Assembly: GCF_003573695.1 (NCBI RefSeq)
Contig: NC_039364.1
Coordinates: 234,725,656 to 234,789,655 of the forward strand
Direction: 5' to 3'
DNA: 64,000 nt
Origin: Papaver somniferum
Taxonomy: Eukaryota; Streptophyta; Magnoliopsida; Ranunculales; Papaveraceae
Shown here piece after piece: positions 45,801-58,246 of this stretch (position 1 is the first letter of the stretch; each line of letters begins with the position of its first letter). Under the pieces are notes generated by a model that worked only from the letters and a program-made list of their open reading frames with translations, was not told the DNA's origin and made no database searches. A program made the translations under genes and the position numbers.

Positions 45801-46640
45801 TATTGAGCCGTTATTTTTATAGTTATGATTGGAATTGATGGTTTAAAGAGCAAATACGAATTTTTGACAAAAAGCGTAGTCAGCGGTACACGCTTTTTTT
45901 TTGAAATATTTTATTGATTTTCACACATGATATTGTTCTATGATCTTTAAGGTTTCTATTGAGCCGTTATTTGTATAGTTCTGATTGGAATTGACGGTTT
46001 AAAGAGCAAAACGAATTTAAAACGAAAAGCGTAGGCAGAGGGTACACGCTTTGTTTTCGTAAAATTGGCCTAAAATATTTTGGTGATTTTCACACATGAT
46101 ATTGTTCTATGATCTGTAAGGTTTCCATTGAGCCGTTACTTTTCTAGTGTTCATTGGAATTGAAGGTTTAAAGAGAAAAAACGAATTTTTGAAGAAAAGC
46201 GTAGGCAGCGGTACACGCTTTGTTTTCGTAAAAATGACCTGAAATATTTTGTTGGTTTTCACACATGATATTTTTCTAGGATCTGTAAGGTTTCTATTGA
46301 GCCGTTATTTTTATAGTTTTGATTGGAATTGACGGTTTAAAGAGCAAAAAACATTTATAATGAAAAGCGTAGGCAACGGTACACGATTTGTTTTCGTAAA
46401 ATTGGCCTGAAATATTTTGGTAATTTTCACACATGATATTGTTCTTTGATCTTTAAGGTTTCTATTAAGCCGTTATTTGTCTAGTTCTGTTTGGAATCGA
46501 AGGTTTAAAGAGAAAAAACGAATTTTTGACGAAAAACGTAGGCAGCGGTATACGCTTTGTTTTTCCTAAAAATGGCCCGAAATATTTTGTTTATTTTCAC
46601 ACTTGATATTGTTCTAGGATCTCTACGGTTTCAATTGTAA
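42900..46640. repeat. Satellite array, about 22 copies of a 170-bp monomer
   Basis: The landmark GATCTGTAAGGTTTCTATT (with variants) recurs at intervals of mostly 165-174 bp from about 42935 to 46618; two intervals are shorter, about 132 and 154 bp. Each monomer also has GGAATTGAAGGTTTAAAGAG, ACGAATTTTTGACG and TTTCACACATGATATT. Most carry an inverted repeat AAAGCGT-N12-ACGCTTT that would form a hairpin. Neighbouring copies differ at many sites, so it is not newly homogenised. The reading frames within it are by-products. Confidence 0.95.
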
Positions 46641-46749
46641 CTGGATATATCCAAATCTCATTTAAGATCATTTCTCGTCTTCCATAATACACCGAGTTTT
46701 TTCTTCTTTTCTTACAAAGAAAAAACTGATTTCATCAAGTAAATTCAAA

Positions 46750-47051
46750 ATGTTCATCTCGTTAATTCTTATCTTCTTTTTCCTACAGATTATGATATTT
46801 GTATCATCTTCAGTTGAATCAGCTACAATCGAACAAGGTAAACCTGGTTGTCTAACTAAATGCGGAAACATTACCATTCCATACCCATTCGGTGATTATG
46901 GTGAAGATTGCTCCATGATTAAAGATGATGCTGGAAAGTTATATTACGTCTACTTCAATACTTCTTTTGAACCTCCTAAGGTTTTCCTTGGAATGAATGA
47001 CGATAAGATCGAGGTTCTGAGTATCTCAGACACGGAATTTCGTGTCAAAAC
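46750..47051 (+). pseudogene. Wall-associated-kinase-like ectodomain, 5' fragment
   Basis: It starts MFISLILIFFFLQIMIF (signal peptide). The start of a GUB_WAK galacturonan-binding domain follows (PGCLTKCGNITIPYPFG at about residues 32-48). Coding is interrupted at 47051 by a copia element. The gene resumes at 51716, out of frame. No kinase domain is seen anywhere in the window. Intact members are plasma-membrane receptors that bind pectin. Confidence 0.85.
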
Positions 47052-47302
47052 AGTCAGAATATTGCTTGGTGAATATCTTCAAACATAAAGGCTTGTGGAG
47101 ATAGGACTCTTATTTATATTAAGAGATAAACCAAAAACAGTTACAGAATAACACAAAGGTTGTTTTACAAACCGAAAGACTTGAACTAGTTTATAGCTAA
47201 CAAGAAGAACGGCTTAAAAGCCTATTGACTGGCGTTGTTACTTTTGGTTATTGACTGACTCAGTTGAGAGTCTTGAGGAAGACTCTCTGCAGTATGCGTA
47301 AA
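47052..47302 (-). repeat. 3' LTR of the 47-kb copia element
   Basis: 251 bp, matching 51460-51710 with a few differences, for example CAAACAT versus CCACAG near 47080 and AA for CA at its inner end. Confidence 0.9.
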
Positions 47303-47320
47303 ACCGTCCCTCAAGTTGTA

Positions 47321-50300
47321 CTAGAGTTGACGAATGTGCAACTTGTGTCTGATGAACTGAAATCTTGGTGAGGGTAATCCTTTGGTGAAGATATCATCTA
47401 GTTGATCACGACTGCTGACAAACTTAACATGTAACTGTTTGCGTGCAACTCTTTCCCGTACAAAGTGATAGTCAATCTCAATGTGCTTTGTACGAGCATG
47501 GAAAATAGGATTAGCAGTAAGATACGTAGCACCAATGTTGTCACACCAGAGAGAAGGTGTTGGAGTTGCAACACCTAACTCAACGAGCAAAGACTGAATC
47601 CATATGAGTTCAGAGGTAGCAATTGCAACACCACGATATTCAGCTTCAGTGGATGATTTTGAAACAGTTTTCTGTTTCCGTGCACTCCTAGATACAAGAT
47701 TGCCGCCAAATTAGATACAGTATCCATAAGTGGATCTCCTGTCATCTAAACTTCCTTCCCAGTCAGCATCACTATATGCATTTAGCGTATAATCTCCACC
47801 AGGTGTAAAAAACAACCCATAGTCTATGGAATGCTTCAGATAACACAATATTCGTTTAACTAGCTCCAAATTTTCTATATAAGGCTCATGCATATACTGA
47901 CAAGATTTATTGACAGCTGCAGAGATGTCCGATCGTGTAATGTGAAGATACTGCAGTGCACCAACAACACTGCGATAGAGTGTAGGATCTGTAAACTTCT
48001 CAGAACCAAGCTTCTGAATTTTAACGTTGGCTGCTAGAGGAGTGCTCACAGGTTTGATGCCATATAGCTTTGTGCGTCGCAGCAGATCAGAGACATACTT
48101 TCTTTGTGACAAGACTAAGGACTGCCCCTGGTGTAAGACCTCAACACCCAGAAAATAAGATAAATTACCCATATCCTTCACTGCAAACTCAGAGCCCAAA
48201 TCTGAAATCAAATTATCCACCATGGTCGAGTCCGAGCCTGTGACAATGATATAATCCACATAGATCAGCACATAGGCAACAGAAGCTCCAGATTTTTTAA
48301 TAAACAGAGAGGAGTCTGCAATGGATGCAGTAAACCCCATTTTGAGAAGATGATTGCTGAGCCGTGAAAACCACGCACGTGGAGCCTGCTTAAGTCCATA
48401 CAAGGACTTATGCAACTTACAGAAGTGATTTGGATAGTTTGGATCAACATATCCAGAAGGATGCTTCATATAAACCTCTTCTTCAAGAATCCCATGAAGA
48501 AACGCATTTTCAACATCTAACTGACGCAGTGGCCACTTGTTATTAACTGCAATAGAGAGGACTACCCTTATGGTGCAAGGTTTAATGACAGGTGATAAAG
48601 TTTCCCCATAATCTAAACCCTCTTGCTGGTTGAAACCCTTAGCAACCAAACGAGCCTTATAACGCTGAACTGAGCCATCATGATTACTTTTAATACGAAA
48701 AACCCACTTAGAGCCAACTATGTTCATACCTGCTTCATATGGTACCATAGAGTATGTGCCATTCCTGAGTAATGCATTAATCTGAGTGTCCATGGCATCC
48801 TTCCATTCCGGAATTGTGCAAGCCTTGGAGTAACAAGTTGGTTCCATGAATTCAGCGTCACACAGCGGGTGTTTTGAATTAGTGAGACATAGTCTTTGGA
48901 TTGGTTTAGTGATTCCTTCCTTGGCTCTAGTAACCATTTGATGGCCTTGCTGCTGCGTTAGATCTTGTGACTGCATAACAGGTGATGCAGTGGACAGAGA
49001 CGGCTGCATATTAGCTGAAAGATCTGAAGGCAGTGGAAACACATTGTTGTGACCATGAGAAGAAGCTTCTGGAGAAGCAGATGCTTGTAAAATAGGCTCC
49101 AATGGCTGTGACTGCTGCACAGTAACAGCAGGGGATGACTGAAACACAGGAGAACTTAAAAACTCTGTGCTTGTAAATTTAGTTGAAGAACTAACCTCAG
49201 GAGATTGCTGTGGAGGAGGAGAGAATGAGAATGTCGATTCCTCAAATCTAACATGTCTAGAAATATACTCCCTATTTGTAGGAATGTGAAGGCACGTATA
49301 ACCCTTATGAGATGGGCTGTACCCCAAGAAAATGCATGGTAAAGACCTAGGATCTAGTTTGTGTGAATTGTAAGGTCTGAGACATGGGTAGGATAAGCAA
49401 CCAAAGACTCGAAGGAAAGAATAATCTGGCTTTTTGTTGTAGAGAAGCTCAAGAGGAGTTTTTCCTTCTGCAGACGACTTTGGTAATCTATTAATTAAAT
49501 AACAAGCAGTGGTGAAAGCGTCAGACCAAAATTCTGATGGAAGTTTAGCATGAAACAGTAGGGCTAGACCACTTTCTGTAACATGTCTTATTCTACGATC
49601 AGCAAGACCATTTTGAGGACAAGAAAATCGATGCTGTATACCTGAATTGTTTAGATATGAAGTGAGTTTTTTATATTCAAGAGCATTATCAGACTGAAAA
49701 ACTTTGATTTTATGGCCAGTTAAATTCTCAACTTGCTTATGAAACTGAGTAAAAATAAGGAACACATCTGATCTTTTTATCATTGGAAAAACCCAGGTAT
49801 AATGAGAGAAAGCATCCATAATTAATAAATAATAACGATATCCAGTTCTTGAAAATTTTGGAGAGACCCATATGTCTGAAACAACAAGACTTAGTGGTGC
49901 ATATTCAGCTGCACTACGAGAAAAAGGTAAACGCTTACTCTTGCTAATGTGACCGGAGTGGCAGAAACCAAAATTCTTATTCAAAAAGGGAAGGGAAAAT
50001 TTATTAACTGTCTTAGAAACTGTGCTCAGCATAGGATGGCCAAGCCGCTGATGCCAGATAGGTATGCTTGTAGAGAAAAAAGAAGTTTCTTGGTTATTTA
50101 AGTCTCCCACTCCATCTAACACGTACAAACCATTCTCATTCCTCCCCTTTAGCAGCAAAGCTCCCGTGGTTTTGTCCTTCACAACAAAGAAATCTGTGTG
50201 AAACTCAAAACAAACATGATTATCCTTACAAAATTGATGAACAGATAGAAGATTTGTTTTTATTTTTGGCACATGGTAAACATTATTCAGGCAGAACTTC

Positions 50301-51370
50301 CTATTTTTAGAAGTAAAGACAGCATTGCCAATATGAGCAATCTGCAAAGTATTACCATTACCAACTTTAACTGTATCAGTGCCATCATACTCATGTGGTA
50401 TACATAAGTTCTTGACATCAGCAGTCAAGTGGTGAGTAGCACCAGAATCAGTGACCCATTGAGCACCTGAAGAGTCACCAGGAAAAGAAAGGTATGCTGT
50501 CGGAGGCTTATGCTGAGGAACTTTTTGTTGGTCATAACGAAACCAACAACGATCCGCTGTGTGATTCCGCTTTTTACAGATCTGACAGGAGACTTCTCCA
50601 TTAGCTAGACTTCTGTTGTGCGACATTTGGCGACGATTTTTATTTGGAGGAGGTGGTCCACGATTTTGGTTGTTGAATCGTCGTGGTTCATTCTTAGTAG
50701 TTGTAGTGGAACTAGAGGCAACAAAGTTGGCAACATGAGCTTGTATTTGTGCAAGTTGTTGTTCAACTCGCATTTCAAATGAGAGCAGGTGTGAGGTGTG
50801 GGTCTAGATATCCATCCCTTCAACAGTGCTAAGAGCAGTGACGATTGGATCATAAGTTTGATTCAATCCATTGCTTATACACTGTATCTTTTCTTCAGTT
50901 GAGACAATATAACCAGAAGCAGCTATATGGTCAAACAAACGTTTTGCATCATTGAGATAAGTTTTCAAGGATTTGTTACCTTTGGTCATGCAATGGAGTT
51001 GCTTTTTGAGGCAACTCTGATGAGCAAATGTTTTTGGTGCATACTCAGCTTCGAGTTTATCCCAGATTTCCTTGGCAGTAGTTAGTTCTGAGACAACACT
51101 GAGAACTTCAGGTGTAAGGGTTGAATTCAGCCAACCAACGATCAATGAATCTTGTGATTCATAAGCTGTGAATGCTGGATTTACATCTTCATATTCAGGA
51201 AGAGTACGTGGTGGTTTTGGTTTTGTGCCATCAACAAAACCTGACAGATCATACCCTTTAAGTATGGGTCTAAACTGTGCTTTCCACAGATGGTGATTTG
51301 TCTCTGTGTGCTTCAAGGTGACAAGATGATGTATCTGATCATTTATGAGAGTTGTTGTTGTATCTGCCAT
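47321..51370 (-). pseudogene. copia gag-pol polyprotein with two in-frame stops
   Basis: The single frame from ATG 51370 (MADTTTTL) to 47321 would be about 1349 residues. It is broken only by TAG at 50804-50806, between gag and the zinc-knuckle region, and TAA at 47711-47713, within RNase H. Domains in order: UBN2-type gag, CQICKKRNHTADRC knuckle, protease WVTDSGATHH, GAG-pre-integrase, integrase, RT with WVFRIKSN, VAKGFNQ and IYVDYI, then RNase H (SDADWEG). Two oddities: the integrase glutamate motif reads NGLADRRIRH (Asp for Glu), with about three residues missing just before it; and the RT motif is YVDY rather than YVDD. It cannot be active. Confidence 0.9.
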
Positions 51371-51459
51371 TAGTGATTTTGTGTTTTCAGATTTCTCTTT
51401 TTTTTTTTTTGGTAGGTGATTGATATGTGCGGAAGCGACTGGATCGAAGACTGATACCA

Positions 51460-51710
51460 AGTCAGAATATTGTTTGGTGAATATCTTCCACAGAAAGGCT
51501 TGTGGAGATAGGACTCTTATTTATATTAAGAGATAAACCAAAAACAGTTACAGAATAACACAAAGGTTGTTTTACAAACCGAAAGACTTGAACTAGTTTA
51601 TAGCTAACAAGAAGAACGGCTTAAAAGCCTATTGACTGGCGTTGTTACTTTTGGTTATTGACTGACTCAGTTGAGAGTCTTGAGGAAGACTCTCTGCAGT
51701 ATGCGTAACA
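51460..51710 (-). repeat. 5' LTR of the 47-kb copia element
   Basis: 251 bp; on the minus strand it begins TGTTACGCATACTGCAG. A TTTATATTAAG stretch (about 51520, plus strand) could hold its TATA box. The primer site TGGTATCAG lies just inside at 51451-51459 (minus strand). Confidence 0.9.
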
Positions 51711-51850
51711 AAAACACATCCATAACAGCCAAATGTTATGATGATCAAACTGGCAAGTTGGTGGTAGACAATCCTTCTTACAATTTGAATGAGGGCTACC
51801 CCGTTCAGCGAAGGAAGCGGTAAGAATTCAGCTTCATACTTCATTTTGCA
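51711..51850 (+). pseudogene. Wall-associated-kinase-like ectodomain, continuation after the insertion
   Basis: It begins with the second copy of the AAAAC duplication. From 51720 it reads ITAKCYDDQTGKLVVDNPSY, the expected continuation of a GUB_WAK domain, but in a frame that does not join the first part. It loses sense at a stop near 51822. The gene was therefore probably degenerate apart from the insertion too. Confidence 0.72.
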
Positions 51851-52984
51851 ATTAGCCAATTAGTCCAAATGCTGCTCCTAGTATCGACTCTTCAGTTTGG
51901 GATATTATTTGTTTGTTCCCGACTTGTTTGAGTAGACAGATAATTGGATTATATGTATCTTTGCTTTCTTGAATACCCATCCATTTACGGTCTTCTTAAG
52001 CGATATATATGCCTCTGTTTGATGTTTGATTTTAGTAGTTCTGTGGATGTCATAGATTAGAGGAGGAAGTACTAGCAGTCAAACTGGTACAGTGAGAAGT
52101 AAGAAGTTGAGTGACCTAAATTCCATCTTGGACCCAACATTGCCAAGGACCTTATAAATCTGTATTGTGACACAAAATTTAGTTCAATATGTACCTTTTT
52201 AACCACCAAATCTTGCATCATCACATGAAAACTTCCACAACCCAAATTCTGCAACTTCACCCTAATTTTGTCACAACAGTTCAAGATTTGTCACGTGGTT
52301 CATAATCTGATTCTTGACTCAAAATATACGTGGTGTGGCTCCAGATTTTCCTAATGATCAAAAAATCTATAACGCAACATAATTCTATCATTCTAACTTA
52401 AAAAATGTTTCTGGGCTCAAAATCTGGAAACCCCGTCACAAATTGTAATGCTCCACATTTTGTCTATCCTAGTGATGCAACCAAAGTGTAATTAACTTTT
52501 TCACTATTTACTAATAGTTAAAAGTTATGTGTTAGAGTTTGTATTACTATCACTTTTAGATTCTTACTGCCTCTCTCATGAGGTTAGGCTAGCAAAATAC
52601 ATGCATAAACTACCAATAGACAGAAAATTGAAGAATAAAACAATAGGAAATCAACAAGATGTTGATAAATTGAGTCTAGGGCTAGCAGTCAAATTATTCA
52701 TTGAGAATCTAAAGATTGTTTTCTCAAAATCAATAATAAAGTTTGCCTCCTAAAGAAGACCTAATGCCTATTTATACTAGCAAGGTAAAACGAAATAAAG
52801 AAACCCTAAACTAAAGACGGAAACAACTAAAAAGAATCCCTATTTTGTAGAGCATTCCAAGATTAAAACATTCTAAAAAGAAATAGAAAATACGCCTGCA
52901 TCACTCTCCCTCTTTTGCTATATTGTACACCGTCTCAGAACAACCACCATATGATCAAGGGCTCTGACGTTGATGACATCAACA
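51851..52984. other. Intergenic, no recognised gene
   Basis: AT-rich. A stretch at about 52500-52930 containing TGCCTATTTATACTAG has the look of a short LTR or promoter remnant, but I could not find paired ends. Nothing else supportable. Confidence 0.35.
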
Positions 52985-54350
52985 AGAAGTTCTCTCCATA
53001 AGTGTGTATCTTACTTTTCTACATTTCATTTCTCTTAAAAATTAATAAAAATCGTTCCTTTTTTCTCATATAATGATTCTCCTGAGAAAAAATCATTTTT
53101 TTATATAGAGGTAGTGGGGAAATGATCAAGCTGGAAAACTTGAGTGTGGCAGATCACAAAATCAATGGGTTACTCTACTTAGTGCTTCATCATAGATTAA
53201 CCACGGAGTGGCCATGAGCTGTTCATGACTGGAGATTCTTTAATTCTTAGTCGCACCTTTCTCAAGTGTAGGAGAAAGCTTTCATGAGCTAGACTTAGAG
53301 ACAGAGCAGAATAAAAAATTATTGTGGATGTTAAAGACTTGTTCTCTGATGTAAGCTTGATTTTCTTGTTTCTTTTTACCCCCTCAATTACTAATCCTTA
53401 GTTGTCGATAGAAACCATTATCGGCATTTTAACTTGACGTAATGTTTTTGTGAATAGAGGATTCCATCTGAAATGTCCTGGGACTTTTTTGAATCTTAGT
53501 AACACCTTTCTCAACTGTAGGAGAAGGCTTGCATCAGCTTGACTTAAGAGGCTTAGAGCAGAATAATAAATTATTGTGGATTTAGAGGACTCGTTCTGTC
53601 AATTGCAGATCCCTTGGAAGATGGCTATTCTTGGACCAAAGTTTCGCCTCTAATTTAGGAGGGTTTCAAATGGTTAGGTTAAAGATGGTTTCAAGGAATT
53701 TGAAGTGGTCGTTGTCGCAAAACAAAAAGCTACTAAAACTCAAATATCCCGACTATTGGTGAGTTTGTCAAAGAATCAGATGAAACATTTTGAAGTTGGC
53801 TGATGGTAAAAAAAATAACATTGCACATTTGACATGAGATTTAACTTGGTGTTGTATATGTGGTAGCAAATGAGTGTTATGCCTCAGTTAGGCACACATC
53901 GCTTAGATGATTATTGGTTATTACAGTATACACCTTTGAGAAAGAGTGCTGACAGCTTATAAGTTAAGCATGTTAATTTTGGAATATCATTGTATATTTA
54001 AATGTAGATGATCAATAATGCAAGGAACTAGTAAATTTATTATTATTCTGTAACTGAAGGATAAATGAGGCACAAAGTATTTTAGTTTTTCTTAGAGTGA
54101 AGTTTTGAAGCAATCAATTAACAACTGAAAGGTCGATTATTAGCTGGATTTTTCTTTTCTGATGTTTATTTGTGGCGACAATTGTTGGTTCGTGCAACTT
54201 TCATGTTCTCATAGCTAGTCATTTGGTTTGATCAAATACTTACTCACGTATATTATAGTACATAATATGGTTTGATGAGTTTGTGCCGTTTATCCACTTT
54301 TCTGGTTTCCTGTACATTTTTTATCTGTACTGACATCATTGATTTATTCA
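52985..54350. repeat. Duplicated non-coding block, copy A
   Basis: Related over much of its length to about 59930-60720. Shared landmarks are AATAAAAATCG...TAATGATTCT, AAGCTGGA...CACARAATCAATGG, CACCTTnCTCA...GTAGGAGAAGG, and GAAAGAnTG followed by AAGTTnAGCATGT. Within copy A, a CTCAAsTGTAGGAGAA segment is itself repeated at about 53268 and 53512. It looks like introns and small exons of a decayed gene that I cannot name; a segment at about 53680-53760 is open (FKEFEVVVVAKQKATKTQ). Confidence 0.6.
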
Positions 54351-54601
54351 TTCGTAGGGTGACAGACCGGAATTCAGATTGTGTGGGATTGTCGTAAGGT
54401 ACTCTGTTCTTGTACATCTATTTCTGACATTTAGAGTGCGAACCCTCAACATTCCATAGTTACTTATTAATTCTATAATGGAAAAGTAAATGTTTATTTA
54501 CGTAACTTTATGATCACTACTTTGATAGGTCTGAATGTCTAATAGAAGGTCACATAACCAAATACTAAAGTAGTAATATGATCTATACATTTGGTAGCTA
54601 T

Positions 54602-55128
54602 TGTTGGCGCAATGCGGAAATGTGATGGGTTTATGGAAATGAATTTAGGAAGAGAGGTTGGTTAATTGAAAGATGAGGCTTATATTAATATGAAAATGAA
54701 AATATTAAAAGAGGCTTGTGTAGCAACTTTGGCTTACACTAGTTTTTTACAAAGAGGCACTTTGGCTCTTACTCTAAACTCTAGCTCTCACTCTTACTAC
54801 TTACTCACTCACTTGAGTTTTTTTGATGACCACAAAGGCCAACATTTGCTTCTATTTATACTACTTCATGACCAACTACTAAGAATACTCTAGACTTGGA
54901 AATCTCTAGAGCTAATTGACCTAGATCATTCTAGAGAAAGAATTCTCTAGATACACATGATGGAAAATGTCTTAGAAGACTCTAGAATGGGCTTGCACTC
55001 TTTTTATCTTAGAAGAGTCTAGATATCTCTAGACTGGGCCTATGCATTGAGATAAGCCCATGGGAGTTATAGTTAGCTATCTAGATAATTCTAGATTTAC
55101 CCATCACAATTATCAAATGTTTTTAACA
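54602..55128 (-). repeat. 3' LTR of the 54.6-kb copia element
   Basis: 527 bp, TGTT...AACA ends. It differs from the other LTR by a few single-base indels at about 54690-54725 and little else. Confidence 0.93.
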
Positions 55129-58100
55129 CCCCCTCTTAATTGTGATGTTGAGCTTATCTCTAAAATGATTGAATTTATCCACCGTGACTGCTTTTGTGAA
55201 AATGTCCGCATTTTGTTCTTGCGTCGGACAGAATTGGAGCTCGATTTCCTTGTTCTCTACTAACTCTCTGATGAAGTGATGTCGTAGCTCTATATGCTTC
55301 GTCCGTCCGTGGAACATTGGATTTTTTGTCATTGCAATTGTAGACATATTGTCACAGTAGATAGTTGTTGGTTCTTTTTGCTTTTGTTGTAGGTCGGTCA
55401 TTATTCTTCTTAACCATACCGCTTCACATGCTGCACTTGTTGATGCTATGTACTCTGCTTCGGCTGACGATAATGCCACCGTGCTTTGCTTTTTAGAACT
55501 CCAAGAGATAACTTTTGTTCCCATACAGAAAACATAGCCTGATGTGCTCTTTCGGTCTTCAATAGAACCTGCCCAATCGCTATCTGTGAAGCCAATTAAA
55601 TCATTATCTTTTTCTCTTGTATACTTGATGCCAAAATCCTTCGTTCCCTTGATATACCGAAGAATTCTCTTTGCGGCTGCATAGTGTAACTTGCTTGGCT
55701 CGCTCATAAACCGAGAAACAATACTAGTTGCATTGACGATGTCTGGTCTTGTATTTGTTAAGTAGATCAGTGAGCCGACTAGACTTCTGAATAAGGTTGG
55801 ATCAACTTTTGTCGCTCCATCATTTTACCAATTTCTCATTGGTACCCATTGGAGTTGCAATTGGTTTGCAATCCATCATGTTGAACCTTTTCAGTAGTCT
55901 TCCGCATATTTTTCTTGAGAAATGAATATTTCTTCGGAGATTGTTTTACTTGAATCCCAAGAAAATATCGCATAAGTCCTAAGTCTGTCATCTCATATTC
56001 TTTCATCATCTCCTTCTTAAATTTTTCTGTCATCTCTTGTTTTGTACTGGCATAAATTAAATCATCAACATAGAGACAGACAATTAGGAAGTCCGTACCT
56101 TGTTTTCTGATGTAGAGTGATGGCTCACTTGGACTTTTCTCAAATCCATTATCTCGGAAATACTTGTCGATTTTGCTGTTCCATGCACGCGGTGCTTGCT
56201 TAAGACCGTATAGTGCTTTGCGGAGACGATATACCATTTTTTCTTTTCCTTTTCGGATATATCCTTGAGGTTGTTCAACGTACACCTCTTCTTCTAGTTC
56301 TCCGTTTAGGAACGCCGACTTTACGTCTAATTGGTAGACTTTCATTTTGAGTTGAGCTGCCAAAGCTAACACCATCCGAATTGTTTCCATGCGAGCGACT
56401 GGGGCGAATGTCTCGTTGTAGTCAATTCCTGGTTGCTGGGAATATCCTTTTGCAACTAGCCTTGCTTTGTGCTTTTGAATTGACCCATCTTCATTATATT
56501 TTGTCTTGTAGACCCATTTCAGACCAATTATTTCTTTATCAACTGGCTGATTGACGAGCTCCCATGTCTTATTTTTCTCAATTACTCGCATTTCTTCGTC
56601 CATGGCGTTTCTCCATTTTTCTTCTTTTGCCGCTTCCTCATATTTTTGAGGTTCTAGTGCTATAAAAGCACAATTAGATACATTATAAATATCTCTTAGG
56701 GAACGCACCTTTCTAGGTGGGGCACTTGAGTCAGATGAGCTTGGACTTTGTTGTGTTGGACTAGGAGATCTCGGGCTTGCTGGTGGAGTGTTTTCTTCTT
56801 GGTGTGACAGATCTGGCTCTTCTTCGATGAGTAGTGGAGACTCGTGGTTATCTGGTTCACCATTCCAATCCCAAGCTTTGAATTCATCAAAGATAACATC
56901 TCTTGATATTACCAGTTCCTTTGTATCTGGATTTAGAAGTCTATAGGCTTTAGACTCCTCGCTATATCCGATGAATATAAGCTTTTCTCCTTTTTCATCG
57001 AACTTTTCTCTATGTTGGGATGGAATATGTGAGTATGCTACACAACCAAAAATTCTGAAAGAAGTTACCTCAGGCTTTTTCTTATGCCATCCCTCGTATG
57101 GAGTTTTATTGTGAACCGCTTTTGTTGGCGAGCGATTAAGGATGTACACTGCTGTGTTGACTGCTTCCGCCCAGTAGGTGTTGGGTAGCTTCCTTGCTTT
57201 TAGCATACTGCGAGCCATTTCCACGATCGTACGATTTTTCCTTTCCGCGACGCCGTTTTGTTGTGGAGTGTATCGGACGGTGAGCTCCTTTTTAATTCCA
57301 TTTTCTTTGCAGTAGTTGATAAACTCTTTTGAAGTAAATTCTCCACCACGGTCTGTACGGAAAACTTTCAATTGATGGCCACTTTGCTTCTCTGCCAGCG
57401 CCTTGAATTCTAGGAATTTAGTGAATGCCTCGGACTTTTGCTCAAGAATGTACACCCACATCCTGGTATAATCGTCCACGAATAAGAGAAAATATCTTCT
57501 GTTGTTGAGTGAAGTTGTTCTTGTCGGACCGCATATATCAGCGTGCACCAATTCGAGGGGCCTTCTTGCTCTCCACGATGTCTTCGTAAATGGAAGTCTA
57601 TGAAACTTCCCTAGAATACAACCTTCACATACTTTATCTCCACCGTCGATATTGGGAAGACCAATTACCATGCCTTTTGATTTTAGAACCTTTAAGGATC
57701 TGTAGTTGAGATGCCCGTATCTCAAATGCCATAGCTTTCCTTCGTCAATATGGTTGGTACTCATTGCACAATTTTCAATTGATGGCATAGATAGGGGAAA
57801 GACAAAATTTCCTGACATTTTTACTTTTGCCACCAATTGATTATTAATTTTATCGTAAATTGTGCATTCTCCGTCTTCGAAATGTAGTGAGTACCCTTTT
57901 CTTATAAGTTGTCCAACACTTAATAAATTTTGAGCTAGGCCAGGAACATAAAGAACATCAGATATGTATCGAGTTTTACCTGACCTTGTACGTACGGATA
58001 TGACTCCTCTTCCTTCAACATTCTGGAACTTTCCGTCTCCAAGTTTGACTGGCGGAATCTCTTGTTCCTCCAATTTTACGAAATATTCTTTGTTTCCTGT

Positions 58101-58241
58101 CATATGGCTGCTGCATCCGCTGTCGACGTACCATATACCTTGCGATTCTTGTTGCGAGGTGAGGCAGGAATAGAATACTTGATTCTGAGAATTGTTTTTC
58201 TCGGAATAGTTTGCTTCATTAAGCCAACAATCTTTCTCCAT
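55123..58241 (-). pseudogene. copia pol: protease, integrase, RT and RNase H
   Basis: The frame 58241-55836 holds protease (WYVDSGCSSHM), GAG-pre-integrase (HLRYGHLNYRSL...CEGC), and integrase with its three acidic residues (FVDDYTR, RTDRGGEF, NGVAERKNR). RT follows (ARLVAKGYSQ, LYVDDLIYA). Just after LGIQVKQS the frame changes (about 55925-55830). RNase H resumes from 55707 (TDSDWAGSIEDRKST, ALSSAEAEY, TKHIELRHH). All catalytic motifs are intact; only the frame is broken. Confidence 0.9.
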
Positions 58242-58246
58242 GTGAT

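Larger units (their letters stand above)
47052..51710 (-). mobile_element. Complete Ty1/copia element, 4659 bp, two nonsense codons
   Basis: It has LTRs 47052-47302 and 51460-51710 (251 bp each), an initiator tRNA-Met primer site, one long gag-pol frame and a polypurine tract, CTTGAGGGACGG, next to the 3' LTR. A perfect 5-bp duplication AAAAC flanks it (47047-47051 and 51711-51715). It is inserted in the WAK-like gene, antisense to it. Confidence 0.93.

Noticed and set aside
42900..46640. Possible CRISPR-like or other regular repeat-spacer array
   Set aside because: This is plant nuclear DNA; the repeat is a head-to-tail satellite with no unique spacers.
52500..52930. Possible solo LTR
   Set aside because: LTR-like TATTTATAC and composition, but no convincing TG...CA ends with flanking duplication.
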